64,000 bases of DNA from an uncultured Prevotella sp. (GTDB lineage: Bacteria > Bacteroidota > Bacteroidia > Bacteroidales > Bacteroidaceae). Below are positions 62,936-64,000 of this stretch, piece after piece. How positions within the stretch are numbered: the stretch's first letter is position 1; each line of letters begins with the position of its first letter. The position numbers and the translations under genes are program-made. The stretch lies in the NCBI GenBank assembly GCA_934229335.1, contig CAKQDQ010000002.1:5711-69710 (forward strand). Reading direction: 5' to 3'. The notes below the pieces were generated by a model. The model saw only the letters and a list, made by a program, of their open reading frames with translations. It had not been told where the DNA came from and searched no databases.

Positions 62936-63528
62936 TTAACATTAATCACCATTAATCTAACGTTAATCTTTCATTAATCTTTTGTTATGAATCTGAGTCA
63001 GTATAAGGAAGTGGTTTATCAGATAATAGGTTCTGCAATGACTGTCCATGCGGAATTGAGGTATGGATTGTTGGAACCAGTTTATCAGGAAGCGTTAAGT
63101 TGGGAACTTAAACAGCGTGGCATTCCTAATAAACGCGAACAGGAAATAGAAATATATTATAAGGGGCATAAGTTGGAGAAAAAGTATAAAATGGATATTA
63201 CTGTTGACGATATAGTAGTAGAGTTAAAATCAGTAGTGCAGTTATTACCAGCGCATCGTGCTCAGTTATGTAACTATCTTCGATTAACTCACAAGCCTGT
63301 AGGTATCCTTATAAACTTTGGGGGTAAGGACCTAATAGGGGAGCGATGGGCTTTTGACAAAGATACTAACGAGTGCTTCCTTATAGATAGACACATGAAT
63401 CGTGTATATTGTGAAAATTATAATAAACTATTGTTGCATGATTGTATTGATGCAGACGATGAATTACAAAATGAAATATAAAGTATTAATGAAAGATTAA
63501 TTTTAGATTAATGGCGATTAATGTTGAA
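62936..63528. mobile_element. Putative mobile element: GxxExxY gene within 44-bp inverted repeats
   Basis: Left arm 62936-62979 and right arm 63485-63528 are reverse complements at about 40 of 44 positions. Each arm holds four ATTAATC/GTTAATC heptamers at 10-11 nt steps. The only gene inside is the GxxExxY protein. Gene-less versions occur at 49508 and, in tandem, from 63485 onward. No transposase motif is present, so mobility is inferred from the repeat structure. Confidence 0.6.
62987..63481 (+). CDS. GxxExxY protein (PD-(D/E)xK-like nuclease fold)
   Basis: A 164-residue protein. The naming motif is GLLEPVY (27-33). KMDITVDDIVVELKSV gives Asp70, Glu79 and Lys81, the D...ExK spacing of PD-(D/E)xK nucleases (the PDDEXK_3 family), and QLCNYLRLTHKPVGILINFG is the conserved C-terminal part. 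Members occur widely in Bacteroidota, and to my knowledge their function is unproven. No Shine-Dalgarno site precedes the ATG, which begins 8 nt after the left iteron arm, and the stop lies 4 nt before the right arm, so gene and repeats form one compact unit. Confidence 0.93.
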   Translation: MNLSQYKEVVYQIIGSAMTVHAELRYGLLEPVYQEALSWELKQRGIPNKREQEIEIYYKGHKLEKKYKMDITVDDIVVELKSVVQLLPAHRAQLCNYLRLTHKPVGILINFGGKDLIGERWAFDKDTNECFLIDRHMNRVYCENYNKLLLHDCIDADDELQNEI

Positions 63529-64000
63529 AAATAAAAATAGCATTAGTTTAATGCAACGTATATATCTTTTCAAAGCTTCGGCATTGTTGATGTTAACATT
63601 AATCACCATTAATCTAACGTTAATCAGACATTAATCTTTTGTTGCATGATTTACAGTCCAGCAAGGGTTGCAAGGCTAAATTATTAACGAGAGATTAACG
63701 ATGAATTACAAAATGAAATATAAAGTATTAATGAAAGATTAATGTTAGATTAATGGCGATTAATGTTGAAAAATAAAAATAGCATTAGTTAAATGCAACG
63801 TATATATCTTTTCAATGCTTCGGCATTGTTGATTTTAACATTAATCACCATTAATCTAACGTTAATCAGACATTACTCTTTTGTTGCATGAATTACAGTC
63901 CAGCAAGGGTTGCAAGACTAAAGTATTAACGAGAGATTAACGATGAATTACAAAATGAAATATAAAGTATTAATGAAAGATTAATGTTAGATTAATGGCG
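63485..64000. repeat. 242-bp tandem array derived from the GxxExxY element
   Basis: Units start at 63485, 63727 and 63969 (the last cut by the window edge), with about ten differences between the two complete copies. Each unit holds a right iteron arm, a spacer with a CTTCG hairpin, a left iteron arm, then a short stretch ending in GATGAATTACAAAATG, which equals the 3' end of the GxxExxY gene. The 63482-64000 interval has no intact gene. Confidence 0.93.

Noticed and set aside
62936-64000. Retron or insertion sequence
   Set aside because: No reverse transcriptase or DDE/HUH transposase motif is present in the encoded protein or in the visible flanks.

Overview
The window looks like a chromosomal segment of a Bacteroidales bacterium, most likely a Prevotella-type member of the Prevotellaceae. 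The reasons are: promoters of the Bacteroidota form (TTG, 19-20 nt, TAnnTTTG) at a dozen places; few Shine-Dalgarno sites; many SPII lipoproteins and outer-membrane proteins; a lipid A pathway; and ThiH, ThiC and TPP-riboswitch arrangements of that phylum. No rRNA, tRNA, CRISPR array or complete insertion sequence was seen.

Layout. 1-6650: a surface locus with a ~1000-residue repeat lipoprotein, a small lipoprotein, an OmpA-family protein and a secreted protein. 6671-6957: a 22-bp tandem array and a terminator. 6986-12126 (minus): a riboflavin operon ribD-ribE-ribBA-ribH plus a DUF1846 gene. 12496-18899: two paralogous outer-membrane barrels, a peptidoglycan amidase, an MCE/MlaD protein and dnaA. 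19329-23234: an M23/LysM peptidase, a ThiD-fold/AraC fusion and pdxS-pdxT. 23413-30005: a glycosyltransferase, then an AT-rich minus-strand block (GT8, GT2, CDP-glycerol-transferase-like) and an MsbA-like ABC exporter. 30616-36605: gltB-gltD. 36848-40565: three glycan transferase genes. 41056-43153: pectin methylesterase and a GH43 enzyme. 43231-49413 (minus): a thiamine operon thiS-thiE-thiG-thiC-thiH-tenI-like-thiD behind a TPP riboswitch with a terminator. 49669-60856: envelope genes (LpxL-type acyltransferase, LTA-synthase-like sulfatase-fold enzyme, DUF6492 and GT11-like transferases, GT87, a catalytically gutted Fic protein, polysaccharide deacetylase, GtrB-like GT2, lpxB, surE). 61318-62898: an RluA-type pseudouridine synthase. 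62936-64000: a GxxExxY nuclease-fold gene inside a 44-bp inverted repeat, followed by a 242-bp tandem array derived from it.

How it fits together. Three vitamin pathways (B2, B6, B1) and glutamate synthase are interleaved with envelope building: lipid A, peptidoglycan remodelling, phospholipid transport and surface glycans. The unexplained part is the non-coding DNA. I see three dispersed repeat families: (i) ~195-bp imperfect palindromes directly upstream of dnaA, pdxS and lpxB, with compensatory changes in their stems; (ii) clusters of imperfect 22-bp units with a GCAnTGCGA core at five or more intergenic loci; (iii) helically phased ATTAATC iterons in inverted pairs, with or without the GxxExxY gene. 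These, with the ThiD-AraC fusion beside pdxST, are the best candidates for something undescribed. All calls come from reading the sequence; no database search was run.
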